Of a DNA stretch of 18,364 nt, positions 1 to 7,011 are shown in pieces. Each line of letters opens with the position of its first letter. Within the stretch, counting starts at the first letter, position 1. A model generated the notes under the pieces. It did no database searches and was not told the DNA's origin. It worked only from the letters and a program-made list of their open reading frames with translations. A program made the position numbers and the translations under genes. The DNA lies in NCBI GenBank assembly GCA_026398575.1, contig JAPLSP010000116.1, forward strand, positions 1 through 18,364, read 5' to 3'. The DNA is from Candidatus Sumerlaeota bacterium. Lineage in GTDB: Bacteria > Sumerlaeota > Sumerlaeia > JADFCT01.

Positions 1-1617
1 GCCCATCACGATCCCGACGTGCGCGAGGGCAAGCGCCGGAGCGTCGTTGATGCCGTCGCCCACCATTGCAACGGTCCGGCCTTGTTCGATTAGCTCCTTG
101 ACCACGCGCTGCTTGTCCTCGGGCAGCAACCCGGACTGGAAGTCGTCTACGCCGATCTGTTCGGCCACGGCCCGCGCGACCCTGGGATTGTCCCCCGTTA
201 GCATGGTGATGTGGCGAATGCCCAGGGACTTGAGCGCCGCCACCGCCTGAGCCGTCTCCGGCTTCACCTCATCGGCAATGGCCACGAGCCCGACTGCCTG
301 TCGTCCGTGAGCCACGAGGACAACCGTACGGCCTCGCTCGGCCTGCGCGGCTACTTCCGCCGCAAGACCCGATGAAACGGTGATGCCGCGATCCTGCAGA
401 AACTCCTGTCTGCCCACGACGATGTTGCTGCCGTCGTGGCTGGCGGTGACACCCAGGCCGATTTCGATCTTGAAATCGTCGGGGTCCGGCACGCTGATCG
501 CACGCTCCCTGGCAAGAGCCATCACGGATTTCGCCAGCGGATGCTCCGAGTACTTCTCCGCGATGGCAGCGAGCCTGAGAACGGTCTCCTCGCTAAAGCC
601 ATCCTCCGGCGCCACCTGGACCACCTTCGGGCGCCCAAGGGTGAGCGTGCCAGTTTTATCCACAAGGAGCGTGTCTATTTTTCCCGCAAGCTCGAAATAG
701 ATTCCGCCCTTGATGAGCACCAACCGCTTCGCCATGTTTGCGATGCCGGCGCTCACCGCGCTCGGGGTCGCGATGGCGAAGGCGCACGGACACGCCACCA
801 GCAGAACTGCGACGGCCACCTTGATATCGCCTGAGGTGAAGAAGGCGATAATGGCGAGCGTGAAGACCGTGGGGAAGAACCACACAGTGAAGCGGTCGGC
901 TATGGTCTGAATGGGCGCCTTGGTTTCCTGCGCCGCCTCAACGAGGTGCACGATCTGGGCCAGTTTGGTGTCAGCGCCTGCCTTGACCGTGCGCACGTCG
1001 AGCCGCCCGGTCTCATTGAGCGTGCCGCTGAACACCTCGCTGCCCGTGAACTTCTCGACAGGCATTGACTCGCCGGTGATGGGCGCCTGATTGACCGTGC
1101 CCGCGCCGGCGGTGACCACGCCGTCAACCGGAATGCGTTCGCCCGGGCGCACCACTACGATGTCGCCCACCTGTAATTCGGCCACTGGCACCGTGACTTC
1201 AACGTCACCCCGCCGCACGGTAGCGGTGGGCGGAGCGAGATGGAGAAGGTCTCGGATGGCGCGGCGGGTTTTGTCGAGAGTGTACGACTCCAGCGCTCCG
1301 ACTACCGCCATGATGAAGATGATGACTGCCGCCGCACGGAACTCCCCAACGGCAACCGTGACGGCAAGCGCAACGGTTATGAAGACATTAACCGTGATCC
1401 TGGCGCGCAAGGCGTCCTTGGCTCCGGAGATGAAGCGCGGGATTCCACCAAGCAGCACGGCAATGAGCGCAAGGGTCGCATTCACAAAGACGGGGCCGAT
1501 TTGCCAGTGCGCAAGCGCCCAGCTCGACAAAATGAGAATCAGGACCAGCGCGGGGACGAGGGAGAGCACCACCATCTCCTGGTATCGCTCGGTGCGGACA
1601 CTGTCAGTATTTGCCAT
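1..1617 (-). CDS. Heavy-metal translocating P-type ATPase (P1B), C-terminus outside window
   Basis: This is an inner-membrane pump that couples ATP hydrolysis to metal ion efflux. In the 539 codons visible I read TGES (181-184, actuator), the transmembrane CPC motif (276-278) inside ACPCAFAIATP, the phosphorylation site DKTGT (320-324), the P1B-specific SEHPLAK (HP at 359-360), and GDGIND (520-525). Hydrophobic segments lie near 15-33, 40-58, 78-110, 243-261 and 266-290. There is no N-terminal CxxC metal-binding domain: the protein begins directly with transmembrane helices. The frame runs off the window edge just after GDGIND, so the last two helices, which help set metal specificity, are not seen. 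The start has GAGAGGA 7 nt upstream. It lies 83 nt downstream of a Cys-rich small gene in the arsR1 operon. Zn/Cd/Pb or Cu are possible substrates; the sequence does not settle which. Confidence 0.93.
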   Translation of the reverse strand, partial: MANTDSVRTERYQEMVVLSLVPALVLILILSSWALAHWQIGPVFVNATLALIAVLLGGIPRFISGAKDALRARITVNVFITVALAVTVAVGEFRAAAVIIFIMAVVGALESYTLDKTRRAIRDLLHLAPPTATVRRGDVEVTVPVAELQVGDIVVVRPGERIPVDGVVTAGAGTVNQAPITGESMPVEKFTGSEVFSGTLNETGRLDVRTVKAGADTKLAQIVHLVEAAQETKAPIQTIADRFTVWFFPTVFTLAIIAFFTSGDIKVAVAVLLVACPCAFAIATPSAVSAGIANMAKRLVLIKGGIYFELAGKIDTLLVDKTGTLTLGRPKVVQVAPEDGFSEETVLRLAAIAEKYSEHPLAKSVMALARERAISVPDPDDFKIEIGLGVTASHDGSNIVVGRQEFLQDRGITVSSGLAAEVAAQAERGRTVVLVAHGRQAVGLVAIADEVKPETAQAVAALKSLGIRHITMLTGDNPRVARAVAEQIGVDDFQSGLLPEDKQRVVKELIEQGRTVAMVGDGINDAPALALAHVGIVMG

Positions 1618-1634
1618 CAGTAAATCCTCTCTAT

Positions 1635-1668
1635 GCTGGAAGCGCCTGCAAGAATAGCGCTTTCCAGC
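1635..1668 (-). other. Stem-loop between small Cys-rich gene and P-type ATPase
   Basis: An inverted repeat, GCTGGAAGCGC (1635-1645) against GCGCTTTCCAGC (1657-1668), pairs with one bulged base around an 11-nt loop. It lies in the 83-nt gap inside the operon and ends 18 nt before the ATPase start codon. No T-run follows, so a Rho-independent terminator is unlikely. An mRNA stability or processing hairpin that tunes ATPase expression is possible. Confidence 0.45.
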
Positions 1669-1700
1669 AGGAAACTGCTTTGCGTCGGGCGCCAGCCGCT

Positions 1701-1862
1701 CTACCTTTTCTTGCTGTCTTCGCGGCCGGTCGTTTTCTTCTTTTCGTCAGCCGCGTGGCAGCCGCAGCCAGGGCCGCATCCCTCACTCGTCTTTGTCATA
1801 GACTCTCTCAGAAGAGTAAAGAATCCTCTTTTCTTCGGTTTTGCTTCCGTTGACTCGTCCAT
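1701..1862 (-). CDS. Small Cys-rich protein (53 aa), putative metal(loid)-binding
   Basis: This short gene sits between arsM and the P-type ATPase. The message reads AAAGGAG, then ATATGGCA, then ATG. The GGAG lies 8 nt from the ATG at 1862 but only 2 nt from an in-frame ATG at 1868, so 1862 is the preferred start. The product begins MDESTEAKPKKRGFFTLLRE, has a central Cys cluster CGPGCGCH (Cys29, Cys33, Cys35, His36) and ends in a Lys-rich tail, DEKKKTTGREDSKKR, before TAG. No signal peptide or membrane segment is visible, so it is probably cytoplasmic. The short amphipathic RGFFTLLRESMTK before the cluster could dock to a partner. A role as a metal(loid) buffer or chaperone handing ions to the adjacent ATPase is inferred. 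I do not recognise a named family. Confidence 0.72.
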   Translation of the reverse strand: MDESTEAKPKKRGFFTLLRESMTKTSEGCGPGCGCHAADEKKKTTGREDSKKR

Positions 1863-1892
1863 TGCCATATCTCCTTTACCTTTAGATTAATC

Positions 1893-1911
1893 GCACGAAA
1901 TGTTTTCGTGC
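1893..1911 (-). promoter_or_regulatory. Hairpin upstream of the small Cys-rich gene
   Basis: GCACGAAA (1893-1900) and TTTCGTGC (1904-1911) form a perfect 8-bp stem with a TGT loop, in the 120-nt arsM to small-gene gap and 31 nt before the small gene's start. It could be an mRNA processing site or an operator-like palindrome. There is no T-run on the transcribed strand. Confidence 0.4.
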
Positions 1912-1982
1912 ACACTCACTATCGCTGTGTTATCGCACTCCATTTGATTTGACATGCATCCCATGTCTCGTTTGCCCATATC

Positions 1983-2768
1983 CTACTTCTGCGCCTCGAT
2001 CACCGCAGAAACCACATAGTTCTCCACACCAGAACCGGGGAACCAATCCTTGATGAACTCCCGGCTGGCTTCGTTGAGCTGAACACTGACTATGGAAAAT
2101 CCGGCTTGCTTCAGCAGGGCTTCCACATCCGAGGCAAGCGCCGCCCCTGCGACACACCCGGCATAGACCGCCAGATCGGCCTTCATCCCATCCGGTATTT
2201 GCCGCGTGGCGACAACGTCCGAGATGGCCAGCCGCCCTCCCGGCTTCAACACCCGATACGCTTCCTGGTACACCTGCTTTTTGTCGGGGGAAAGGTTGAT
2301 GACACAGTTGGAAATAATCACGTCTATCGAATTGTCTGCGACGGGCAGGTGTTCGATTTCACCCAGGCGGAACTCCACGTTTTCATATCCGCCCTTGCGC
2401 GCGTTGTTGCGGGCTTTGATCAGCATTTCAGGCGTCATGTCCACTCCAATGACCCGTCCGGTTTTCCCCACCTTTCGCGCAGCAAGAAAGGAATCGAACC
2501 CCGCCCCGCTTCCCAGGTCCAGCACGGTTTCGCCTTCCTTCAAGGCAGCAATAGCTTGTGGGTTGCCACACCCCAATCCCAAGTTGCTCTCATCAGGCGC
2601 CGCTGCCAATTCCTCATTCGAGTAGCCCAGCCGGGCTGAAACCTCCCCGGCGCCAGCTTGCGGCGCCGAACAAGCGCACGAGCTAGTGCAACAGCTCCCC
2701 TGCTGCGCGATCTCCGTATACCGCTTGCGCACTTCGTCGCGGATGGAATCTTGTTCTTTCTCTGACAT
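1983..2768 (-). CDS. arsM: Arsenite S-adenosylmethionine methyltransferase ArsM
   Basis: ArsM methylates As(III) with S-adenosylmethionine to mono-, di- and trimethyl arsenicals in the cytoplasm. The 261-aa product has the SAM-binding motif VLDLGSGAG (82-90) and VIGVD (106-110). It also has the three cysteines that bind As(III) in characterised ArsM proteins: Cys67 in GLGCGNP, Cys155 in SNCVINL and Cys205 in AGCVAGA. An extra N-terminal cluster, CCTSSCAC (26-33), is common in bacterial ArsM and may sense or collect arsenite. The start at 2768 is chosen because AAAGGA lies 8 nt upstream; the frame is open further 5' but inside arsC. The arsC stop is only 4 nt upstream and the ribosome site lies in the arsC end, so translation is probably coupled. 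The length is normal for the family. Confidence 0.96.
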   Translation of the reverse strand: MSEKEQDSIRDEVRKRYTEIAQQGSCCTSSCACSAPQAGAGEVSARLGYSNEELAAAPDESNLGLGCGNPQAIAALKEGETVLDLGSGAGFDSFLAARKVGKTGRVIGVDMTPEMLIKARNNARKGGYENVEFRLGEIEHLPVADNSIDVIISNCVINLSPDKKQVYQEAYRVLKPGGRLAISDVVATRQIPDGMKADLAVYAGCVAGAALASDVEALLKQAGFSIVSVQLNEASREFIKDWFPGSGVENYVVSAVIEAQK

Positions 2769-2772
2769 GGCT

Positions 2773-3213
2773 TCATTCCTTTCTCTTAAGACTATCTGGA
2801 AGCGCCAGAACAAACTGGCGTATCTGGTCCCGAACCCGCCGGTAGCAGTTCAATTTCTCTACTTCGTCTTCGATTCCCGCAGCCATCTTCGGCGGATCGT
2901 CGAAGCCCAAATGCGCCATAATCGCCTTGCCGGGAAAGACTGGGCAGTTTTCATGGGCATAGTCGCATACCGTTACCACATAATCAAACTCATGCGTCGG
3001 CAGCTCGGCAAGCGTCTTGGATGTCTGCCCACTGATGTCTATGCCCTCCTCGGCCATGACTTTCACGGCATTCGGGTTGAGGCCATGCTTCTCGATACCC
3101 GCTGAAAACGGTTCGATGACATTGCCCCGGAGCGCCCGCACCCAGCCCTCGGCCATCTGGCTGCGGCACGAGTTTCCCGTGCACAAAAAAAGCATCTTTA
3201 ACTTGCCCGGCAT
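2773..3213 (-). CDS. arsC: Arsenate reductase, thioredoxin-coupled (LMW phosphatase fold)
   Basis: ArsC reduces arsenate to arsenite, which is then exported or methylated by the adjacent ArsM. The 146-aa protein has the low-molecular-weight phosphatase P-loop CTGNSCRS with nucleophile Cys11 and Arg17, and the redox pair Cys83 and Cys90 in [10 protein letters not shown]. These correspond to Cys10, Cys82 and Cys89 of the S. aureus pI258 enzyme. This class is recycled by thioredoxin rather than glutaredoxin, which fits the many thioredoxin-fold genes nearby. The ATG at 3213 has GGAAGGA 7 nt upstream. It lies 70 nt after arsR1 and 4 nt before arsM, so it is an operon member. Confidence 0.96.
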   Translation of the reverse strand: MPGKLKMLFLCTGNSCRSQMAEGWVRALRGNVIEPFSAGIEKHGLNPNAVKVMAEEGIDISGQTSKTLAELPTHEFDYVVTVCDYAHENCPVFPGKAIMAHLGFDDPPKMAAGIEDEVEKLNCYRRVRDQIRQFVLALPDSLKRKE

Positions 3214-3283
3214 CTTCTATTCCTTCCGCACAACATCCCATGAGCATCGAGCGAACGATTTGCAGCAGAATCAGCAAACGCCT

Positions 3284-3649
3284 TCATCGCGACTTCCTTG
3301 GAGACTGACATTTCTCCGGTTTCCGGCACATGCCCTTTTTAATCCGTTTCAGATCCCCGCGAACGGTCGGGTGGCCGGTCAGGCAGTCACGAAAGCATTC
3401 CTGGAGGCATTTCTCCAGATCGCTCCTGGCCTCAACCAGGCGGTAGTGCATCCAGGCGCCTTCCCGCCTTACGTTGACGATCCCCGCCGAGCGCAGGAGA
3501 CTCAGATGCCGGGAAATCTTGTAATCCGGCTCGTCCAAAGCTTCGGCCAGCTCGCACACGCAGGTTTCCCCCCGAATAGCGAGCAAAATCGCCAGCCGCA
3601 GGCGGGTCGGATCGGAAAGGGCTTTGAAAAGGGCCGCTTCTTTTTGCAT
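3284..3649 (-). CDS. arsR: ArsR-family metalloid-responsive repressor 1
   Basis: This winged-helix repressor releases DNA on binding As(III) or Sb(III). The 121-aa product carries the classic sensor motif CVCEL (Cys30, Cys32) on helix alpha-3, then a recognition helix around KISRHLSLLRSAGI (44-57) and the wing RREGAWMHYRL. An unusual Cys-rich C-terminus holds Cys81, Cys85, Cys89, Cys108 and Cys114, which could form a second thiolate site. The start at 3649 follows GAGGAG about 9 nt upstream; the frame is open further 5' but would run through the promoter. It is the first gene of arsR-arsC-arsM-small Cys protein-P-ATPase. A palindrome overlaps the -10 element, so autorepression is likely. Confidence 0.94.
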   Translation of the reverse strand: MQKEAALFKALSDPTRLRLAILLAIRGETCVCELAEALDEPDYKISRHLSLLRSAGIVNVRREGAWMHYRLVEARSDLEKCLQECFRDCLTGHPTVRGDLKRIKKGMCRKPEKCQSPRKSR

Positions 3650-3672
3650 TTTCTGCGTCTCCTCATTTGCGC

Positions 3673-3692
3673 ATCTGCGCAACTGCGCAGAT
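3673..3692 (-). promoter_or_regulatory. Probable ArsR1 operator (palindrome)
   Basis: ATCTGCGCA (3673-3681) and TGCGCAGAT (3684-3692) form a perfect 9-bp inverted repeat with a 2-nt spacer. Its upstream end overlaps the -10 hexamer by 2 nt, and it covers the expected transcription start. This is where an ArsR dimer would block RNA polymerase. TGCGCA recurs once more at about 3669-3674. Confidence 0.78.
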
Positions 3693-3720
3693 ATTAGGCA
3701 ACAGGCCTGCCCCATGTCAA
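3691..3720 (-). promoter_or_regulatory. Sigma-70-type promoter of the arsR1 operon
   Basis: On the minus strand TTGACA (3720-3715) and TAATAT (3696-3691) are separated by 18 bp. The -10 element abuts the palindromic operator, and the arsR1 start codon lies about 42 nt downstream of it. The spacing and layout match the second arsR promoter in the window. Confidence 0.8.
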
Positions 3721-3771
3721 GCGCGATCTCTGGAGGAATTATGCCTCATGCGCAGAGGAAGAGTGTCTTGA

Positions 3772-4470
3772 TCAGAGCGTCACATAAATCAGATAGCCGC
3801 CGCCCGCGATCACCAGTACGCCACAGATTTTTTTCAGGATCACGGCGCCCGATGACTTCTCGGTCCAATGCAAATATTTCTGCACGACTTCCGAGAAGGT
3901 TCCGGCCAGGACGATCACGCTGCAATGTCCGACGCCATAGGCGAGGAGCAGCAGAATGCCATAGACCAGATTCGTTGATGATATCTTGAAAGCAACGGCC
4001 AGTATCGGCGCCATATAGGCGAACGTGCACGGCCCGAGCGCCACGCCAAAGATCAGTCCCAGGATGAAGGCTGCCAGCAGCCCCTTGCGCTTCATCCCGG
4101 CCTGTCCCGGTCCGGACCACGGCATGGGAATCACGCCGATCAGGTGCAGGCCGACGATGAAAAAGATGATCGCGACAAAGTAGTTCCCCCCTCGCCCGAT
4201 GTCGCCCATCATTCTGCCCGCGGCCGCGGTGATCGCGCCGATCAACCCGATCGTGATCAGGATGCCAACGGCAAACAGAGAGGCGATCCAAAAAGCGCGG
4301 CGAACGGTGATCTGTCCCTGATTGTCAATGAATCCCACGATCAACGGGATGCTCGCCAAATGGCACGGACTGAGAAGGATGCTGAGAATGCCCCATACGA
4401 ACGCGGCGCCCAGCGCCACCGGCGCGGCGCCTTCCACGGCATGGCTCAGAGCAATGAACAATTGCATCAT
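3772..4470 (-). CDS. ccdA: CcdA/DsbD-type transmembrane thiol-disulfide electron carrier
   Basis: CcdA proteins pass reducing equivalents from cytoplasmic thioredoxin through a membrane Cys pair to extracytoplasmic thioredoxin-like proteins. The 232-aa product has about six hydrophobic segments and the two conserved membrane cysteines, Cys36 in LLSPCHLASIP and Cys148 in LGPCTFAYMAP. This matches the CcdA (short DsbD core) family in length and motif. Its ATG lies 3 nt after the stop of the SurA-thioredoxin gene, so the two are almost certainly co-translated. A second in-frame ATG at 4467 is equally possible. It is the last gene of the arsR2-led operon, with only about 50 nt before the arsR1 promoter and no clear terminator there. 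Its likely electron acceptors are the two exported thioredoxin fusions upstream. Confidence 0.9.
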   Translation of the reverse strand: MMQLFIALSHAVEGAAPVALGAAFVWGILSILLSPCHLASIPLIVGFIDNQGQITVRRAFWIASLFAVGILITIGLIGAITAAAGRMMGDIGRGGNYFVAIIFFIVGLHLIGVIPMPWSGPGQAGMKRKGLLAAFILGLIFGVALGPCTFAYMAPILAVAFKISSTNLVYGILLLLAYGVGHCSVIVLAGTFSEVVQKYLHWTEKSSGAVILKKICGVLVIAGGGYLIYVTL

Positions 4471-4473
4471 GGA

Positions 4474-5433
4474 TCAATTTGCTCCCATCTCGGCCAGTTT
4501 CTTCTCGATTTCAGCCTGGGGATAAAATCCCGTATGGCGGGAAATTTCCTTGCCGGCTTTATCGAAGAACACCTGTATGGGGATGGACTGGATGCCATAG
4601 CGGGCGGCGAGGACTTGCTCCTGGCCGACGTGCACGAACAAGACATTCGCCTTGCCCTCGTATTTCTTTTCAAGTTCCTTCAGAATCGGCGCCATCATAT
4701 CGCACGGGCGACAGCCCACCGATCCGAAATCAACCATCGTTGGCCGTCCGCTGGCGCGCGCCTTGTCCACCAGATTGTCCATTGCAAGTTTCGCCTGCTC
4801 CCGCGTCCAGGCGGCGGAAACGGCGATGGGCATTTTCTGGCCCAGCGTGCGGACGTGTTCTGTCACAGCTGCCTGTTGCTTTTGTTCCAGGACGAATTTC
4901 TTGAGTTGATCTTTCATCTGATCCAGCGACGCGCCGCCACAGGCGTCCTTGTTCTCCTCGTAAAAGCGCGCGACTTCCTGGTCGGTGACTTCCAGTTTCG
5001 CAACAACGCCTTTCAAGTATTCGTTGATCATCTGTCCTTCCGTACGGCTGGTCGCCGCATCCGGCGTCTTGGGAGCGGCGGCTTTTGCCAATTGCATGAG
5101 CAGAGCCTTGGTGGCCATCTGTTCCAGGATGAAAAACTGGTTCTTCCTGATCTCCGCTTTCATATTATCCGGAACCTTGGCTGTTTCCGCTTCCAACTCT
5201 TTTTGAGTAATGCGGACGTCTCCCGCTTGCAGGATCGCATTACCCTGCAAATCGTCCATTGCGGCAAAACTCAACGCGCTGGAGGCAAGCGATGGATACG
5301 CCTGGCTGATGATCTTTGCGTTTTCTTTCGCAGCTGTGGCTTGCGTCTCCGCCCAGGCGCCGCCGATCAATGCGACCGATTGAAGCGCAAGAATCAGAAC
5401 GGTCAGGCGTTTTGCAGTTGGATTGAGCTTCAT
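4474..5433 (-). CDS. Exported SurA-N-like chaperone domain fused to thioredoxin
   Basis: This 319-aa protein starts with a Sec signal peptide (about 1-28, cleavage likely after AWA). It is followed by a helical region resembling the N-terminal domain of SurA/PpiC-type chaperones, with AGDVRITQKELEAE and FFILEQMATKALLMQLA at about 69-118 and a further helical part to about 215. No parvulin prolyl isomerase domain is seen. The C-terminal 110 residues are a thioredoxin fold with VDFGSVGCRPC (active site Cys241 and Cys244), a GIQSIPIQVFF strand containing the cis-proline, and a typical ending helix. GGAG lies 8 nt before the start. Its place next to ccdA suggests it is kept reduced by CcdA in the periplasm. 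The substrate is unknown; folding or reduction of metalloid-damaged thiols is an inference. Confidence 0.85.
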   Translation of the reverse strand: MKLNPTAKRLTVLILALQSVALIGGAWAETQATAAKENAKIISQAYPSLASSALSFAAMDDLQGNAILQAGDVRITQKELEAETAKVPDNMKAEIRKNQFFILEQMATKALLMQLAKAAAPKTPDAATSRTEGQMINEYLKGVVAKLEVTDQEVARFYEENKDACGGASLDQMKDQLKKFVLEQKQQAAVTEHVRTLGQKMPIAVSAAWTREQAKLAMDNLVDKARASGRPTMVDFGSVGCRPCDMMAPILKELEKKYEGKANVLFVHVGQEQVLAARYGIQSIPIQVFFDKAGKEISRHTGFYPQAEIEKKLAEMGAN

Positions 5434-5491
5434 GGAATACGCTCCTTTGGCGTTTTCAATATAAGTGCTTTCCTGCGATTTTCCGCATTCA

Positions 5492-6958
5492 TTACTTTGG
5501 CGCGCATTCGCCGATCTTGCAGGCTTTCAGAATTTGTTCCTTCGATAGATTCATCTTCTCTTGCAGCGCCTGATTGATCGAGACCATGCGACCGGTCTCT
5601 GCGGGACGCTGTTCCACCCATTTCTTCAGGTTCGCTTCATTCGCGAAAAACGCCTGGTGAAAACAACCGGTCGAAACCACCTTGCCTTCCGGCGTCTTCT
5701 TGGAACCGGCCCACCCCACAGCGGAGGCCGGTTCGAGCGCGCTCACCTGTCCGGCGGCGGTCTTGACGCGAAGCGCGGTTCCGTCGAGCGCGTCTTTGGC
5801 TTCGACTTCGATGTCTTTTTGCAGGCGCGCGGCCACGCCCAGCGCGCACATCGTGCAGCAGCCCCACGTCTGCATGCCGTCGGCGACCTTCACGCGGCAG
5901 CCGTCTTCGGGATAGACCGCGCGATCGCAGAAACCGCACCGCGTTGCCAGTTCTTTATCCTTGAGAGCGCTCCATGTCAGAATATTGCCACCGCCTGTCT
6001 GGCGTTCTTTGGCTGCCACGTCCTTGTCTGCGAAAGCCTTGATCGTAGGGCGGCCCTTGTCGTCTGCGCCATAGAGATACGTTGCCTTCAAGGCTGGCAT
6101 CAGTTGGTTGCCGCTCCAATCAGTCACAGAAACTTTTTCATCCACGCCGGACTTGTCCATCAGACTCGACCACGCGATGAAGTAGCAATGCGGCGAGCAA
6201 AACGCCACGTCGCCCTTGTCCGTCTTCATCACGGTTCGCGTCTTGGGTTTGATGTCGCCGTCGCACATGTAACAGATCGCATCTTTTGCGCGCGCGTCGG
6301 GTTTGGCCGGTTCCAGGCGGCTGAATGCGGGCGCGGCGCCGGAAGCGGTCTCTCCCCCGGCGGGCTTGGCCGCCGCGTCTTTTCCAGCGGCGGCATCCGC
6401 CATCAGATTCACGCCCAGCTCCTTCCACTTGGCCAGAATGTCTTCCTTTCCAATAAAGCCTTCATGCCGGAAGCGCTCCTTGCCTTCGGCGTCAAAGAAG
6501 ATCTGGGTGGGAATCAGCTTGATGCCATACTTGCGGGCCGCTTCCCGGTCCTTGTTAACATCAATGAACTCCACGTCCATGCGTCCCGCATATTCTTTCT
6601 TCAACTCCTCCAATATCGGGGCCATCAGCTTGCAGGGAATGCAGCTGACCGATCCAAGGTCCAAGAGGCGCGGCAGAGATTTTTTCGCCGGAATCGCCGC
6701 TTGGGCGGACGCAGGGACTTGGGCGCCAATCTCCGCGGCTACAGCGGCGGACGCCAACGTCAAAGTCCGTCCCTGGTTTCCCGATTCGCATGTTTGCTTA
6801 TTGTTTTGGTTCAAGTATGCGGTTCCAAGTATTGCGGCTACGATAAATAGCAGCGCTATCTTGCTTATCCCGCATGGACTGCACAAGCTTGTCGCGCAGG
6901 CGCCGGTCGGGCACGCTTCGCCGGCTTTATCCTGGATTGCGTCTTTGTTGTCTGACAT
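5492..6958 (-). CDS. Membrane-anchored thioredoxin-NosL-like-MerB-like fusion protein
   Basis: This is a 488-aa multidomain protein. Residues 1-31 are cytoplasmic and Cys-rich (Cys16, 21, 26, 29). About 32-48 is a membrane helix. About 90-185 is a thioredoxin domain, with LGSVSCIPC (Cys106, Cys109) and IKLIPTQIFF. About 226-335 resembles NosL: CYMC (229-232), FCSPHCYF (Cys254, Cys258), VTDWSG, and FADKDVAAKE then GGGNILTW. About 338-470 resembles organomercurial lyase: CGFC (341-344), MCALG (370-374), SALEPA, GCFHQAFFAN (Cys432) and GRMVSINQA. Cys371 and Cys432 appear to align with the catalytic Cys96 and Cys159 of MerB, but Asp99 would be Gly374. Two further Cys sit at 480 and 485. GGAG lies 8 nt from the ATG. 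NosL and MerB are known to share a fold. A periplasmic metal or organometal thiolate-transfer role is inferred. Confidence 0.82.
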   Translation of the reverse strand: MSDNKDAIQDKAGEACPTGACATSLCSPCGISKIALLFIVAAILGTAYLNQNNKQTCESGNQGRTLTLASAAVAAEIGAQVPASAQAAIPAKKSLPRLLDLGSVSCIPCKLMAPILEELKKEYAGRMDVEFIDVNKDREAARKYGIKLIPTQIFFDAEGKERFRHEGFIGKEDILAKWKELGVNLMADAAAGKDAAAKPAGGETASGAAPAFSRLEPAKPDARAKDAICYMCDGDIKPKTRTVMKTDKGDVAFCSPHCYFIAWSSLMDKSGVDEKVSVTDWSGNQLMPALKATYLYGADDKGRPTIKAFADKDVAAKERQTGGGNILTWSALKDKELATRCGFCDRAVYPEDGCRVKVADGMQTWGCCTMCALGVAARLQKDIEVEAKDALDGTALRVKTAAGQVSALEPASAVGWAGSKKTPEGKVVSTGCFHQAFFANEANLKKWVEQRPAETGRMVSINQALQEKMNLSKEQILKACKIGECAPK

Positions 6959-7011
6959 GGTAACATCTCCTTTTGAAAATCTTTAGGCGCTCCTGCTCCG
7001 ATAAGCGCTCA

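Noticed and set aside
1887..1979. 30-codon minus-strand frame with three Cys between arsM and the small Cys-rich gene.
   Set aside because: The apparent ribosome site is 1-2 nt from the ATG, and the frame contains the hairpin at 1893-1911; too little support to call a gene.
4144..5577. Long plus-strand open frame (477 codons) opposite ccdA and the SurA-thioredoxin gene.
   Set aside because: It is antisense to two genes with clear motifs and signal peptide; the translation shows no domain and is rich in His, Arg and Phe as expected of a shadow frame.
5561..6850. Plus-strand open frame (429 codons) opposite the thioredoxin-NosL-MerB-like gene.
   Set aside because: It is a complementary-strand artefact of a GC-rich gene; no recognisable domain, and the minus strand carries the Cys motifs and ribosome site.
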